From Cryptomeria japonica (Eukaryota > Streptophyta > Pinopsida > Cupressales > Cupressaceae), in assembly GCF_030272615.1 (NCBI RefSeq), contig NC_081409.1:240713832-240777831 (forward strand): a DNA stretch of 64,000 nucleotides. Direction: 5' to 3'. A model generated the notes under the pieces. That model was not told the DNA's origin. It did not search any database and was given only the letters and a program-made list of their open reading frames with translations. The position numbers and the translations under genes were made by a program. This document shows, piece by piece, positions 32,526-44,459 of this stretch; the stretch's first letter is position 1, and every line of letters starts with the position of its first letter.

Positions 32526-35500
32526 ATGAAAATCTTTTCTTGGAACGTCAAAGGTATTAATGCCTTTGACAGACGTGCCCAAATCAAGCAACAACTTGAT
32601 GCTTGTGGGGATGACATTATCCTGTTGTAAGAATAAAAAATGTCTCGGCATACTTTTGAGAATTCAGTCATAAAATGGGCAAGATGGAAAGCTATTCAAG
32701 TTCCAGATCAGGGAGCTTTTGGAGGATTCATTAATTTATGGAATCCTAAAATAGTGACCATTGATCTTGTTGAGAAACATAACAATTGGCAATTCATGTC
32801 AGTCGTATATTTTGACCTACAATTTAATGTCCAATATTTATGGCCCTACAACAACTTATGATAAAAAAAATCTTTGGGAATCCCTTTTAGGTGTTATTCA
32901 AAATCTACATAATGACAAAATCATTCTTGCAGGTGACTTCAATGCTATTGTCTTTGCAAGAAAAGCAAGGAGGGATTTGTCCACCCCATAAAACAATGGA
33001 GAATTTTAGTGGCTTTATTTTAAATAATGCCTTGAAAGATATTCTACCCCATAATAGTAAATTCACATGGACAAACATAAGGAAGGATTTCCTTCAAATT
33101 GTAGGGTGCCTTGATAGATTACTTGTGTCTCAAAACTGGTCATTCTTTCTATTTTCTCTGAAATCAGATATTCTGCCTTTGATTAGTTCTTATCATTATG
33201 CCATTTCTCTGGAAATTCTAGATCTCTCTCACAACTTTGTTTGAAAACCTTCCTTCAAGTTTGAAATAATGTGGCTCAGGCATCCACACTTTCTTCCTCT
33301 CCTTCGACAATGGTAGGTTAGTGCCCCTTTTCAAACCGACAACAAAATGTTTTAGTTCTACAAGAAATTTCTCCATGTCAAAAGCCAAATTAAAAATTGG
33401 AACATACAAGTTTTTAAGAATATTTTTCTTCAAAAAGAAGAAGTTGCAAAGGCTTTAACAGAGGTGCATGAGCTTATCATTGAAAAAGGTTTGGATTCAT
33501 CTACCTTTTTGAAACATAAAGAACTACAAAATTCTTGGGAAGAACTTGGAAAAAGAGAGAAGATTTACTGGTAGTAGAAATCAAGAGAACTCTAGCTTAG
33601 AGAAGGAGATCGCAACACAAAATTTTTCCATGCTTCAGCTTAGTTTAAAAGAGCTTCTCATTCAATATTCTCAATTCAAGATGCCAACTCAAGAAATCTA
33701 ATCGAAAATGAAAGGGAAATAAGAGGAAGGAATAAAATACTTTAAAAACCTCCTAGCTCCCCCTGAACATGATTCAATTCAGTCTAATCCTCGGGATCAG
33801 ATTTTGTTATCATCAATTCCTAAAATAATCTCTCAGGAATACAATGACAACTTAATGAGGACTTTTACTTTAGAAGAAGTCAAAAAGGTAGTGTTCTCGC
33901 TCTCTCCAGATAAATCTCATGGACCTGATGGATTCACAATGTTATTATATCAAAAGTGTTGGGATTTTATGGGTTTTGAACTACTTTTTGCTTTGGAAGA
34001 ATCTAGGAGAAATGGCTCGATGTTGAAAAGCTTCAATGTTACCAACATTGCAATTATTCCCAAGTTGAAGCAACCCAAAAGCTTTGTTGACTTCAGACCC
34101 ATTTCTCCTTGCAATTCCATTTATAAGATCTTCTCTAAGGCTATCTATTGTTGGTTTCAACATCTCATTCCTAAATTAATCTCCCAAGAATAAGGAGTTT
34201 TTGTTCCAGGGAGAGAAACTTCTAAGGGTGCACTACTAGCTCATGAAGTCCTACATTCAATTAAAGTCCACCTCATTCCTTCCTTCATTCTGAAACTTGA
34301 CATGATGAAAGCTTATGACAAAGCGGATTGGAATTTTCTTATGAAGATTTTGGCACAATTTGACTTTTGTAGTAAATGGTGTAAATGGATCAAATCATGT
34401 GTTTGAGGTGCCAATTTCTCAGTTTTAATCAATTGTTCTCCCTCAGACTTTTTTAGTTCAAAACAAGGAGTAAGGCAAGGGGACCTTCTTTCTCCTTTCC
34501 TTTTCATTATCATGGCCGAAGCTTTTAGTAGAACAATTAAGAAAACACATAATCAGAACTTGTGGCTTGGTATCCAATTGCCGCTCACTAATATTTCAGT
34601 AACACATACTTTATTTGCGGATGACACTTAATTATTTGGTAAGGCAAATCTTTTAGAAGCAAAACAAATCAAAGATATTTTGACTCTTTACTCATTGGTT
34701 TTTGGTCAACTTATAAATCCTCTTAAATAAAAAATCTTTGTCTTCAATTCCAAGGCATTCGTCAGAAGAAGACTCATCCAATTTTTTGGCTTTCAAGCAG
34801 TGGAATTACCAAGCTCTTATTTGGGGATACCTTTCTTTTTGGGTGCAGACAAAGTTTCCTACTGGTCCAAGGTAATTGAGAGGATCAAATCTAGAGTTTC
34901 GACTTGGAAAGTCAGGTGGCTCTCCCTGTCAGGTCGCATTTTATTAATTAAGACTATTTTAGCTACAATCCCTAACCATTTCATTGTAGTCCTAAAGGCT
35001 CCAAAATTAGTTCTCAGTCAAATTGATAAGCTTATCAGGATTTTTTTATGGAAAGGAAATTTGAATGACTCCAAGAAATTTCCTCTTATTTCTCTTAAGG
35101 ACATGTCCTCCCTTAAATCCAATGGTGGAGCTGGTTTGCACAACTTGTCTACTCGCAACTTGGCTTTTAGGGGGAAACTAATCTGGCATATGTATTCAAA
35201 ACCCGATTCTTTGTGGTGTAAAGTCATACAATCTAAGTATCTAGATTCACATATTCCTTCTAGAATCTTCACAGTTTCTAATCCTCCAGAAGGCTCTGCC
35301 ATGTGGAATTTTATGATGACATGTAGACCGGTTGTTACCTCTTATATCTCTTTGGAAGTTCATGATGGCATGGATACTCATTTTTGGAATGACTCCTGGA
35401 ATGGTCACCCCCCTTTAAAATATTTGCAAACATTGCAAGATGTCATCCCTAATCTCATTCAGATAATGGGGTCAAGATTAATAGATTATGTATGTTCAAT

Positions 35501-36810
35501 TGATAGTCTCAAGAAGAGTTTACTAGAAAGATATCTCCATTTCACAAATCACTCAAGATAAAAAAGAGATATTACAGTCTGTTCTCTTAGAAAGAGTAGT
35601 CTTCCTTTCAGGTTGTCCTGATAAAATTATTTGGGCCCCTTCCAAAGATGGTAATTACTCAGTTAAACTTGGATACCATGCTATCCTTCATAAAGATTGT
35701 CTACAACAAACTCAAAGAGTATTTTCATTTTGTTGGAATAACATGATTATGCCTAAAGTAGGGAGCTTCACATGGTTAGCTCGACGTAAGAGAATCCTTA
35801 CCAGTGACAGGTTAGCAAGATTAGGACTTGCAGACCCATTCAAATGTGTTCTTTGTAATTAAGAGTTTGAAGATGTAGATCATTTATTTCTACATTGCCC
35901 TTTTGCTCAACATTGTTGGAAGTTTATTTTGCTTAAACTAGGCCTCTCTTCCCCCTTGCCAAGGATGATCTGGGATTTATTTCAAGCTTGGCCCCTGTTA
36001 TATCAATCTTCTCTCTTTTCATGCATCCGACATATTGCTCCAACTACTGTCATCTGGTCTATTTGGTGGGAACACAATAAAAATATATTTAGGAAAAATC
36101 CTTCTTCCCATTAGAATGTCCAAAGGGTTATTGAATATGCTATCTCAAAATCTACTAACTCTTTCATTCATAAACATAAAAATTGTTCCTCCATTTTCTC
36201 CTCATGGGATAGTGCCATTCTTAAGGATTGGAAATGTATTAAGCTCCCGTCTATTGGAATTTGTCATATTCCTCCCAAGATCAAGATTGATAGGAAAAAC
36301 ATTAAATGGAAGCCTCCAATAGCAGGGTATGTCAAGCTCAACTTTGATGGAGCTTTGAAAGGAAATCCGAGGGCTTTTGGAGCTGGGGTTTACATTAGAG
36401 ATTCATTTGGAGTATTGATAGCAGCCTGTTTGATAGCACTTCCCTCAGGGATAAATAATGCAGTAGAAGTCTCTACCCTTCTCCATGGTATCACCCTTGC
36501 TCAACATTTAGGTTTGTCAAATATTCATATTAAAGGAGAATCTCTCTTATCTATTAATGCTTGCAAGGAAAGGTCCTCTCTCAATTGGCATTTGAAATAT
36601 GTTTTAACTATCATTTGGGATCTTTTAGATAAGTTTGACTCATTCTTGATTTCTCACACTTATCGTGGAAATAACAAGGTTGCAAACTTTTTGGTTAATC
36701 TCGGATGTTCAAATCGGGAGCATTTTATATCCAAGGACGACACATCTTCAGCTCATTTCCATGCCTTGATAGTCTTGTTTTCTAATGACATGGCTCTAGT
36801 TAGCATTTAA
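32526..36810 (+). pseudogene. LINE ORF2: endonuclease, reverse transcriptase, RNase H, broken
   Basis: The endonuclease starts MKIFSWNVKGINAFDRRAQI and has NIYGPTTTYD and LAGDFNAI. Its late catalytic SDH triad reads SYH (ISSYHYAISLE). The reverse transcriptase frame (about 33804-35561) shows SPDKSHGPDGFTMLLYQKCW, IAIIPKLKQPKSFVDFRPIS, LDMMKAYDKADW, SKQGVRQGDLLSPFLF and the catalytic FADDT. From about 35560 the frame changes to a CVLCN...HLFLHC zinc-binding module (near 35846-35905). An RVT_3-type RNase H follows: KLNFDGALKGNPRAFGAGVY, AVEVSTLLHG, then GES and KVAN where the family has acidic residues. In-frame stops include two after ILL near 32610, TAA 34191, and stops near 34404, 34629 and 34728. 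The protein would copy element RNA at nicked DNA, but this copy cannot. Confidence 0.92.
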
Positions 36811-37264
36811 TTATGTCATCTCAAGGCAATCATTTAATATCTTTTCCTTCATTACTATGATTAGGAAATTGAGCTCATCTCATCCACATCCCGCGGCACC
36901 GTCAACTTTTCCCCTTGTGGTCTGAGTTGGTCTAGTACATTTATATCTCAAAGCACATGTGTATCGCTGCATCCTTCATATTGATAATCTTTGCAAAATT
37001 GTGCGAAAGATTAAGCTTTTATTACTAATCTTTTGATCGGTATGTTCACAGGTTCTTCGGAAATTGTATTTTATCCCTTTCTCAACTACTTCTTTTGTTC
37101 TATGACGTGTAATTTTTCATGTGTGAAGTTGCATTTGGGTATTACTATGCATGGCTTTTTTCCTCTTCATCATTTACTCCATTCGTGCGAGGGTCTTTTT
37201 AGCCTGAATTTTCTTCCTTTTTTCTCACATTACTCGCTGTGAATTCAAAGATTCATTTTCAGGG

Positions 37265-38177
37265 ATGCATTCACAACTTTCTTCAAAAGATGAGGGTGAA
37301 TTACGGTGTGCTATCTGGACTTGCAGGGCTTGCTTCAAAGCTCAAATGGAATATCTCCCTAGAAACTACAGAATTAGACTTCAAATTTCAGAAGGAGAGC
37401 AACCTTTCTCAGATACAATTTCAGACGAACAATTTGGTCAGATGTTTAAGACTCACTATTTTCAATATACAAGGTGCGTCAAAAAAGTGATAGGAGAGGA
37501 AATTCTTAGCCCAAAAGCAAGAAGGGTTTATCTTCCCTTCCCAGGTTATTTCTATTTTTCTCTCAAATGCTTTCGACCTTCTGCTATCTTTGACTCTTCT
37601 TCAAGAAATTGCTGATAAGGTTATCCTGGAAGGTTTCCTGCACGAAAATTTACTTCTCAGAGCAGTTCAAGATTATGACCTATGTAAAGGCCAGGGACAT
37701 ATTGGTGGTTCATTTCCATGTCATTTCCTTCTTAATGATAGTGTTTACATTGCAGTATATGATGCCATTAAAATTGCATTGGAGCAACAGAATTCAACTC
37801 CTCTCTTGCAAGCGCTCCAAAGACACAACTTTGTGGTTGGGGAAGATTCGGCAGTCAATATTCCTCGCAAAGTTAATGCGGTTTTAACTTTTCTCACGCA
37901 CAGCCACAATGTTCCAGTTCAGATAGTTCCTCCTCCTCCAACGTCTGCAACTCAAGCTCCAAAGGGTCCAGTTTTTCATGCTAGGGACAATATCAACTCT
38001 TCGCTTGCTGCTCCTGAAGGAATGCGTCGTGATTGTTCATTAATTCATGTTGTTTTTGGTGCTGGTACTCTGAATGTGCCCCCTCCTCCTTTTCAAATCC
38101 CTAATTTGAATAGTTCCCTACCCGCTCGCTCTACTGATGAAGCCCTTGATGAACAACAGAGTGAAAATGATGTCTAG
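37265..38177 (+). pseudogene. Unrecognised open region 3' of LINE ORF2
   Basis: Two overlapping frames suggest one protein with a frameshift near 37600. The first part has CAIWTCRACFKAQMEYLPRN and GEEILSPKARRVYLPFPGYF. The second has LLQEIADKVILEGFLHENLL, GGSFPCHFLLNDSVYIAVYD, a proline-rich stretch VPPPP, and ends DEALDEQQSENDV. I recognise no domain. It lies between the RNase H stop (36810) and the LINE's A-rich end, so it moved with the LINE. It may be a third LINE ORF or transduced host sequence. Confidence 0.4.
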
Positions 38178-38487
38178 GTTGACATTACGGAGAAATAGTT
38201 AGTTTACTGGTCCTTTTTGGGGGTTTTCTTGTCTAGAAGATTTATTTGGTGAAACTTTTCTTTTGGTTCTTCCTTCGTAGCTCTCTTAGGGCTTCAGATG
38301 TTTTGTGCAGCTTCCAGTATGTGATCATGAAATGTGTTCTCTGGCTTTCTGAATCCTTTTCTATCTTTGATGTTTGTAACATCTCGCTCTTTTGATCCCT
38401 TCTCAGTTCTCTTTATTTTTTGTAACTCTTTTATAAATATTAATATATATATAGGCTCTAGCCTTTTTCCCAAAACAAAAAATGATT

Positions 38488-38770
38488 AAAAAGACCTGCA
38501 TTAGCATAAAGGTTTTATGATCATTATTTGAAATTAAATGCATGATAATAAACGAAGACGTCATATTAACAAAGAGGTAGGATTATACAAACTATATCGA
38601 GTGTACCCACTACGTGCATGCAAAAATCATGATTCAATAGTAATGTTCATCAAAGTAGACTTGCATTTTTAACACATTCTTAATATACACGTAACAAACT
38701 TGAACATTAAGGTTTTATGATCATTATTTGAGATGAAATGCATGATAAAAAAAAAAGAGATAATAAAGAC
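38488..38770. repeat. ~200-bp tandem duplication right of the LINE
   Basis: GGTTTTATGATCATTATTTG at 38511 recurs at 38711, each followed by AAATGCATGATAA, and AAAGACCT(G/A)C recurs at 38490 and 38766. Together with 32200-32347 this makes about three units of one array into which the LINE inserted. Confidence 0.75.
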
Positions 38771-41319
38771 CTACTACTCAAGTGTGTCTGAAGGGTCATC
38801 TCTTTGCTTAAGAGTATCCCGTATTGCTTCGTGATCAACACTACTCAGTTCATAGCTCTTTGGTGTTCGACCTTGCTTGATGCTTCAACAACTTGAAATT
38901 TGTAGCTATGATAAGGTGTGAATGCATGAGAATAGTTTTGTGTCTCTCGTAGTCTTCAAATGCATGTATGCCATTCTTTCTAATGATGTATATTCGCAAC
39001 CAAGTTCCTACAACAACAACTAAAACTATAGGATATGTGAACCAATCATCATTTGTCACCGACTGTGTTAACTTCTGCTTTCCCTATACACACCGTGCCA
39101 ACCAATAGTATAATCTCTCCTCATTCCCTTGCAGTGCAAACACTGCAAAAACATGTCCTGGCTATAGTAGATCTGAAAGACGGTCATACTCAACTGAAAT
39201 TTCCATATCATCATTTGACATGGATATTGTTTGAGATAAAGGAGTTAGATATTGTGGAACCCACGTATCAACCCACTCACTTGACTCGCACCGATCCCAA
39301 TCACATTGAACACAACTCTGACAAAAACAAGCCAATTCTTGTGTCCAAATGGTCCATGTACTTTCTGAGCTGCAAAATGAATGCATCTTTGAAGAATCTT
39401 TAATTGTTTGACAATCCAATCTGTCTCCCATTGTGCCCTCCTCCACCAACCAAAAGAATCTGCGCACTGCTGAGTCAAGTGTCCCTCCCTGTGATAATGT
39501 TGAAGTACACCAATCAACAATAGAACATGCATCAAATAATTTTACACCTGAAATCCTCAATTTCTTCTTAACTAGAGCTCTCTTCAAACATGCACCTGCT
39601 CCATCATGTTCCCCATTCCCATGCCCTGCTTCAAAAAAACTCCAAATATGAGGTATACGCCTCTCTACTTGCATTCTACTCAACCAATAAAACATACGAG
39701 CATTCTTGAATTGACCAGTGCAGTTATTTGACCATATAAGATGACGATCAATTGCAATACCTTTCTCCTGCAAGAATTCAAAAAAATTCTCAAAACAATG
39801 TTGCACATACTTAGAGGAGTGTTATCTATCATCACTCATATAAAATTGATACTCCCTGATTATCTTCCTATCCTCTTCTGTACTATCAAGGGCATGTCTA
39901 TATGTTATGTAAACAAAAATAACAATCTGGATTGAATTGTAATACTGAGACTGTACCTCATTTTGTGGTTGCAATGTTTAGTTTTCTGCAAAATCAACCA
40001 CTGATATAATAGTGCCAATCGGGAAAGGGTTCTTACACATCCTGAACTGTTGATCCAACCACTGAGACCTATGGGTGTTCCTTGCATACTTGTAGAAAAC
40101 ATTTTCCTTAAAATCCAAAATAAAATCAGCAACACTAACTTCTTTAGAGACCAACTCGCATCTAGAACCTTCACCTCCACTCTTCAAAGTATATTTCACT
40201 ATCTCATATCTTTTTTTCTCAACAATATTCTTTCCAAACTCATGTTCGCTGCCCTCATGAAAACACGAAACAAACTTTGACAACCCACCACATTGTGAGC
40301 ACTTCTCATTCAAACAATCATTTCTATAGAAAAGGCATCTATCATCTCTACGAAACAAAAATAGATCTAGCAAGTCTCCTGATGATCTCATAAATTGCAT
40401 TGCATCGCACTCCGGCAACATATCATTAGTATGCATCGTAGAATGAATATAACATAAAAGTTCATGGTACATTGGAAACTACACATGGTATTTGCAACAA
40501 CAAGTATTACGAATCTTAATGGGTACACAATAAAATGGCTTCAAAGATTTAAAAGGCCCTTTGCGATATTTGCAAAGTTGGATGTTCTTCACAAAAAAAA
40601 TTGTACAACATTGTTTGTCTTGATTCCAAGAAGTGTTTGGGATGTGGTGTGTGGTCTAGGTTGCTAATCCTTAATTTGAAAACATCCTTTACATTGGGTG
40701 ATACTCTAGGATTAGAGTGCCATTTTTTTTGAATTTATTCCTTCACATTGTCGGTCAACTTTCTATCAACATGTGGAAGCCTCCCACCAAAATACCATGT
40801 ATCATGTTGAAGGGGATCATCGAGTCTTTGTCTTCTTGCAAGTGCTCTAGTCAAAGTTCTACGGTTTATGTTCAAATCAACACAAGTTTGTCTCATAAAA
40901 TGAGCCTTCCTCAATTGATGTCTTACTAAGGAGGTTGTAATCACTCTTCAAATGACTCTCTTATCTTTTTCCTTGCTATTCTTTCCAATAGAATTGAGAG
41001 CATCAAAAAGGATTTTTACAATAATAGAAATTTCCTCCATCTTCTTGTTCATACAAATCTTCAATATGGCTAGCAATGGTATCGTCTTTTGCATCTTTAG
41101 CAATTAAACAAGAAGTTGGCATTGCTCGGTCAATGTCTTATTGCTAAAATATTGGTTGAAAAGTTGTGTAGCCCAGAATCGAATTGTTCTTGTTGACCTC
41201 TTGCCTTCAAGATTGGCAATAATGTTCTCATCAATTTTAAGTAACCATTATGGGGTCATTGAAGGTCCTTAATTTGGAATTTGTCTTTCATTGATGAGAG
41301 GGTATTCATTTTGTTATTA

Positions 41320-42816
41320 TGAGGATCCGGTAACTACTGAGAGGGGGGGTGGGGATGAATTAGTAGTTAAACAACTCAAATAATACTTCAAAAATGAGTA
41401 CCGGTAACTACTCAAACATTCTGCTAAACTGGTTTACCAAACCATTCATTCTAGTGTTCATCAACATGCATACAAAGTAATGATATAAAATGCACACATC
41501 AACAAATCAACCACCATATGAACAGAAAGATTTTTCATGTGGAAACCTAAATGGGAAAAACCACGGTGGGAATTAGCACCCATAAAATATTTGCACTCTT
41601 TCAGAATGGGCCTAGTTAAAGGCCTAGCCTGGTTAGGAGCTTTATAATATTCCTGGTTAAGAGTAGACCCTGTTAGGAGTCACCCGATGAAGGGATTTTG
41701 CCTTAGCCCTGTTAGGATCTCTACCCTATTAGGAGTAACCTTTCTAGAGGATTTTAAACTCAAGTTAATGAGCCACCCGGTCAAGGGATTTACAAATAAG
41801 ACCTGTTAGGATCTACCCGGTTAAGGGATTTCAAACTGTTGTAACTGTTAGGGAACAATAGTGCAAATGATCTAATCACAACAATTCCTTGCTTGCTTGT
41901 ACAGATCCTTTTTAGCTCAACTTTGCTCCACACATGCAGACTCTTCAATCTGGTTTGACACACTCTTTTTCACAAACCATCGACACAAAAACTCTCAAAC
42001 TCGACCTAAATACACTTTTCAACTAGGTCGGTTACATAACCCTAACCACATTCAAAATACAATTAAATTACAATAAGCATGGAAAAACAATCCGCCAAAA
42101 TACATTACAGATCATTACAACAAATTTCAAGACAATTTCTATCGTTTAATGATCATCGTACATCGATTTGATAAGCAATCAAATCCTTGTCACATTTTGC
42201 TAAGCACTTTGCTGTTTCCCAAGAAATCTGATCCTTGTACGCACTCAAACATTATCTTATCATTACACATGGTTTATGACACGTCATCACTAAGTTATGA
42301 ACATGATAAGATCCACCACCAAGCCATAAATCATTATCGGTCAAAGATCTGTTACCGGTATACATTCTTCTTCACAGAGTTCATGACAGTCAATCATAAC
42401 TCACTAAATATATTGAATTTGTTGATGCGGTGTGGAACATAGATGCATGTTCCCATCTTCAACACTCCTGTAGAACCGCAATGCCTTACTCCTCACCTAT
42501 CGTCCATACCGGTGTCTTGATCATCACATTGTTCCTGCTTACCGGTTTACAACAACTTAGTAGTTTTATTGTCTAACACATTCCTCTACTGGTCAAGCTT
42601 TACCAGTAGGCTTAGATGACTTAGATGACTCAACAAACATGGTTACCATCAATGACAACACAAATAAAGTCATCAAACAACTTACAACTATTATCAACAT
42701 CATCTAGCCAACAATCTCCATCAACTTTACCAACTTTACTCGTCATCTTCTCATCTCATCATCATCTTCATATGCCAATAATCTCTCCATTATTGTCTTC
42801 ATTGGATATGCCAACA
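41320..42816 (-). mobile_element. LTR-like retroelement fragment, family P copy 2
   Basis: Reverse-complemented, it begins TGTTGGCATATCC and ends in a C-rich border (CATCCCCACCCCCCCCTC) as family P copy 1 does. Shared landmarks are AAAAACCACGGTGGGA near 41557 and a block of short repeated units such as CCTGTTAGGATC and ACCCGGTTAAGGGATTT (41630-41845). Several ACCGGTA motifs and CTTAGATGACTTAGATGACT near 42610 are also shared. It has no coding domain. It splits the transposase pseudogene between the acidic region and the AHFMRQTC block. I found no clean TSD, so its edges may be off by tens of bases. Confidence 0.7.
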
Positions 42817-43190
42817 ATATGCCAATACATTTCACATTTAATTTGGTGTTTCATATGACCCACTTGATTGAACAATTCCACCTTCAATGTCAAAATTTCC
42901 CAAATGGTCACCTCCAATCTCAATTACAAAATTTTCACCTTCATTGTCAATTACCACATTTACACTTTCAATTTCGACATTTTCATTTGTAAATTCAATA
43001 TCATGTTGATCATTTTCAATATCTATTTCAACATTGTCATTCCCACTTTGAATATCATGTTCAACATTTTCAATATCAAAATCTACATTTTCATTTTCAT
43101 TTTCAATAACTTGCTCAACATTTTCAAATTCAATTTCTTCTTCACTTGAAGTAACATTTGCAAATTCTTCACCAACATTTGACATACCTT

Positions 43191-43405
43191 GTCTTTTCCT
43201 TCTATGACCTTCTCTATCTCTTTGTCTATATACTTCTATTTGCTTATTTGAAACCTTTCTTTTACATTTATGCTTTCGACGACTGTTACTTTCTATCTCT
43301 TTGTCTTTTCCTTCTATGACCTTCTCTATCTCTTTGTCTATATACTTCTATTTGGTTATTTGAAATCTTTCTTTTACGTTTATGCTTTCGACGACTGTTG
43401 CTTCC
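43191..43405. repeat. 112-bp tandem duplication in the transposase N-terminus
   Basis: GTCTTTTCCTTCTATGACCT at 43191 recurs at 43303, with the next 90 bases matching closely. Because 112 is not a multiple of three, the duplication shifts the reading frame of the basic N-terminal region. Confidence 0.93.
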
Positions 43406-43589
43406 CATTATACCTGCAAAAAGATGCTCCTAAATGATTGACAATGACAAATTTGCCCACAAGCATCTCTCAAAAGTTGTATTCTGTCACTTTTGTCTAA
43501 AAAACTCATGAATGTCGCTTGAAAAACGAAGGTGTGTGCCGTTGGAATGCACAAAATGACCCACAAGCCTATTTTTGTATGGTACAAAA

Positions 43590-43738
43590 ATTGAATATCC
43601 AATATAATTAGATATCTGATTTTTAAACATATTTTTCTCTAGCCCTACAAAAAATTCCCATTAGTGCCCATTTGTTGAACGTTGGCGCCCTAATGCAGAC
43701 AAATCGAATATTGGATTATTTCTGATATTCGATTTCTT
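43590..43738. promoter_or_regulatory. Palindromic GATATC motif cluster upstream of the transposase
   Basis: TTGAATATCCAAT at about 43590, TTAGATATCTGATTT at about 43610, TCGAATATTGGATT at about 43703 and CTGATATTCGATTT at about 43722 are variants of the palindrome seen at the left end. The nearest lies about 182 bp upstream of the transposase ATG, almost the spacing seen for gene A. Confidence 0.5.
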
Positions 43739-43769
43739 AACATGTAAGAAAAGTGAGAGAGATACTTGA

Positions 43770-43868
43770 GGGAGATGGAGAGATGAATAGAGAGAGTAGA
43801 GAGAGAGAGGGGGGGGAAGGGAGATAAAAGGGAGAGAGTGAGAGTGAGAGAGAGAAGGTGGGGAAGGG

Positions 43869-43928
<60 letters not shown>

Positions 43929-44345
43929 GAGAGAAGGGGGAAAGGGAAGAGAGAGAGAGAGTCAGTGAGTGAGATACACAGATAGAGAAGGGGAGAGGGA
44001 GAGGAAGACAAAAAAGGGGAGAGAGTGAGAGAGAGAGAGTGGGGGAGAAGGGGAAATGGAGATAAAGGGGGGAAGGGGAAATGGAGAGAGAGTGTGAGAG
44101 AGAAGGTGGGGAAGGGAAGAGAGAGAGAGAGTCGATGAGTGAGACAAAGAGATAAATAAGGGGAGAGGGAGAGAGAGAGGGAGAGTGAGTGAGGGATAGA
44201 GAAGGGGAGAGGGGAAGAGAGGGGAGAGAGAAGGGGAGAGTGAGAGTGAGAGTGAGAGTGAGTGAGGGATAGAGGAACGGGGAGGGGGAGAGAGAGGGAG
44301 AGAGAGAGGGGGGACGGGAAATGGCTGAGGGAGGAAGAGAAGGGG
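43770..44345. repeat. Polypurine GA-rich tract, ~575 bp
   Basis: The plus strand is almost purely A and G (GAGAGAGAGGGGGGGAAGGG-type runs, with occasional T or C). It has internal duplications such as GGAGATAAAGGGGGGAAGGG near 44056. The long Ser/Leu/Pro-rich minus-strand frames across it are artefacts of the repeat. Confidence 0.95.
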
Positions 44346-44459
44346 AGCATATACTAGTTTATTATTTTGATCCTTGAACCTCATGCTCGCTCACAGGGGG
44401 TGATCTGAACTTATTTTTGTAAGAAGTATTAGCAATACTTTTTATATCATAATTATGGT

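Larger units (their letters stand above)
32348..38480 (+). mobile_element. LINE (non-LTR retrotransposon), plant L1-like, lacking ORF1
   Basis: The order of domains is endonuclease, reverse transcriptase, zf-RVT and RNase H, followed by a further open region and an A-rich end (CCCAAAACAAAAA). Target-site copies AATGATT lie at 32341-32347 and 38481-38487, with A-rich sequence continuing in both. The 5' edge is only about 180 bp upstream of the endonuclease ATG and no ORF1 is present. The copy is therefore 5'-truncated or of an ORF1-less type. It inserted into a 200-bp tandem repeat inside element G. Many stops and at least two frameshifts mark it as dead. Confidence 0.85.
38790..43408 (-). pseudogene. 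DDE/D-type transposase of element G, interrupted and broken
   Basis: Reading leftward, it opens at ATG 43408 with a basic N-terminus (MGSNSRRKHKRKRK). An acidic Asn/Glu/Val repeat region follows (42838-43185), then the LTR-like insertion at 41320-42816. After that come AHFMRQTCVDLNINRRTL, LYNFFCEEHP, NTCCCKYHV (near 40500), CSQCGGLSKFVSCFHEGSEH, IISVVDFAEN (40010-39981), IWSNNCTGQFKNARMFYWLS, HIWSFFEAGHGNGEHDGAGA, ELACFCQSC and HAFEDYERHKTI. The DFAEN aspartate, the SNNCTGQF block and the GEHDG block look like a three-acid transposase core; where the second acid is expected there is an Asn. Stops include TAA at 39978-39980 and 39822-39824, plus frameshifts. The 4-bp TSD and overall plan suggest Sola, unproven. 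Confidence 0.65.

Noticed and set aside
43661-44384. Minus-strand Ser/Leu/Pro-rich frames of 140-229 codons
   Set aside because: They translate a GA/CT low-complexity tract in two frames at once and show no domain or biased codon use beyond the repeat.
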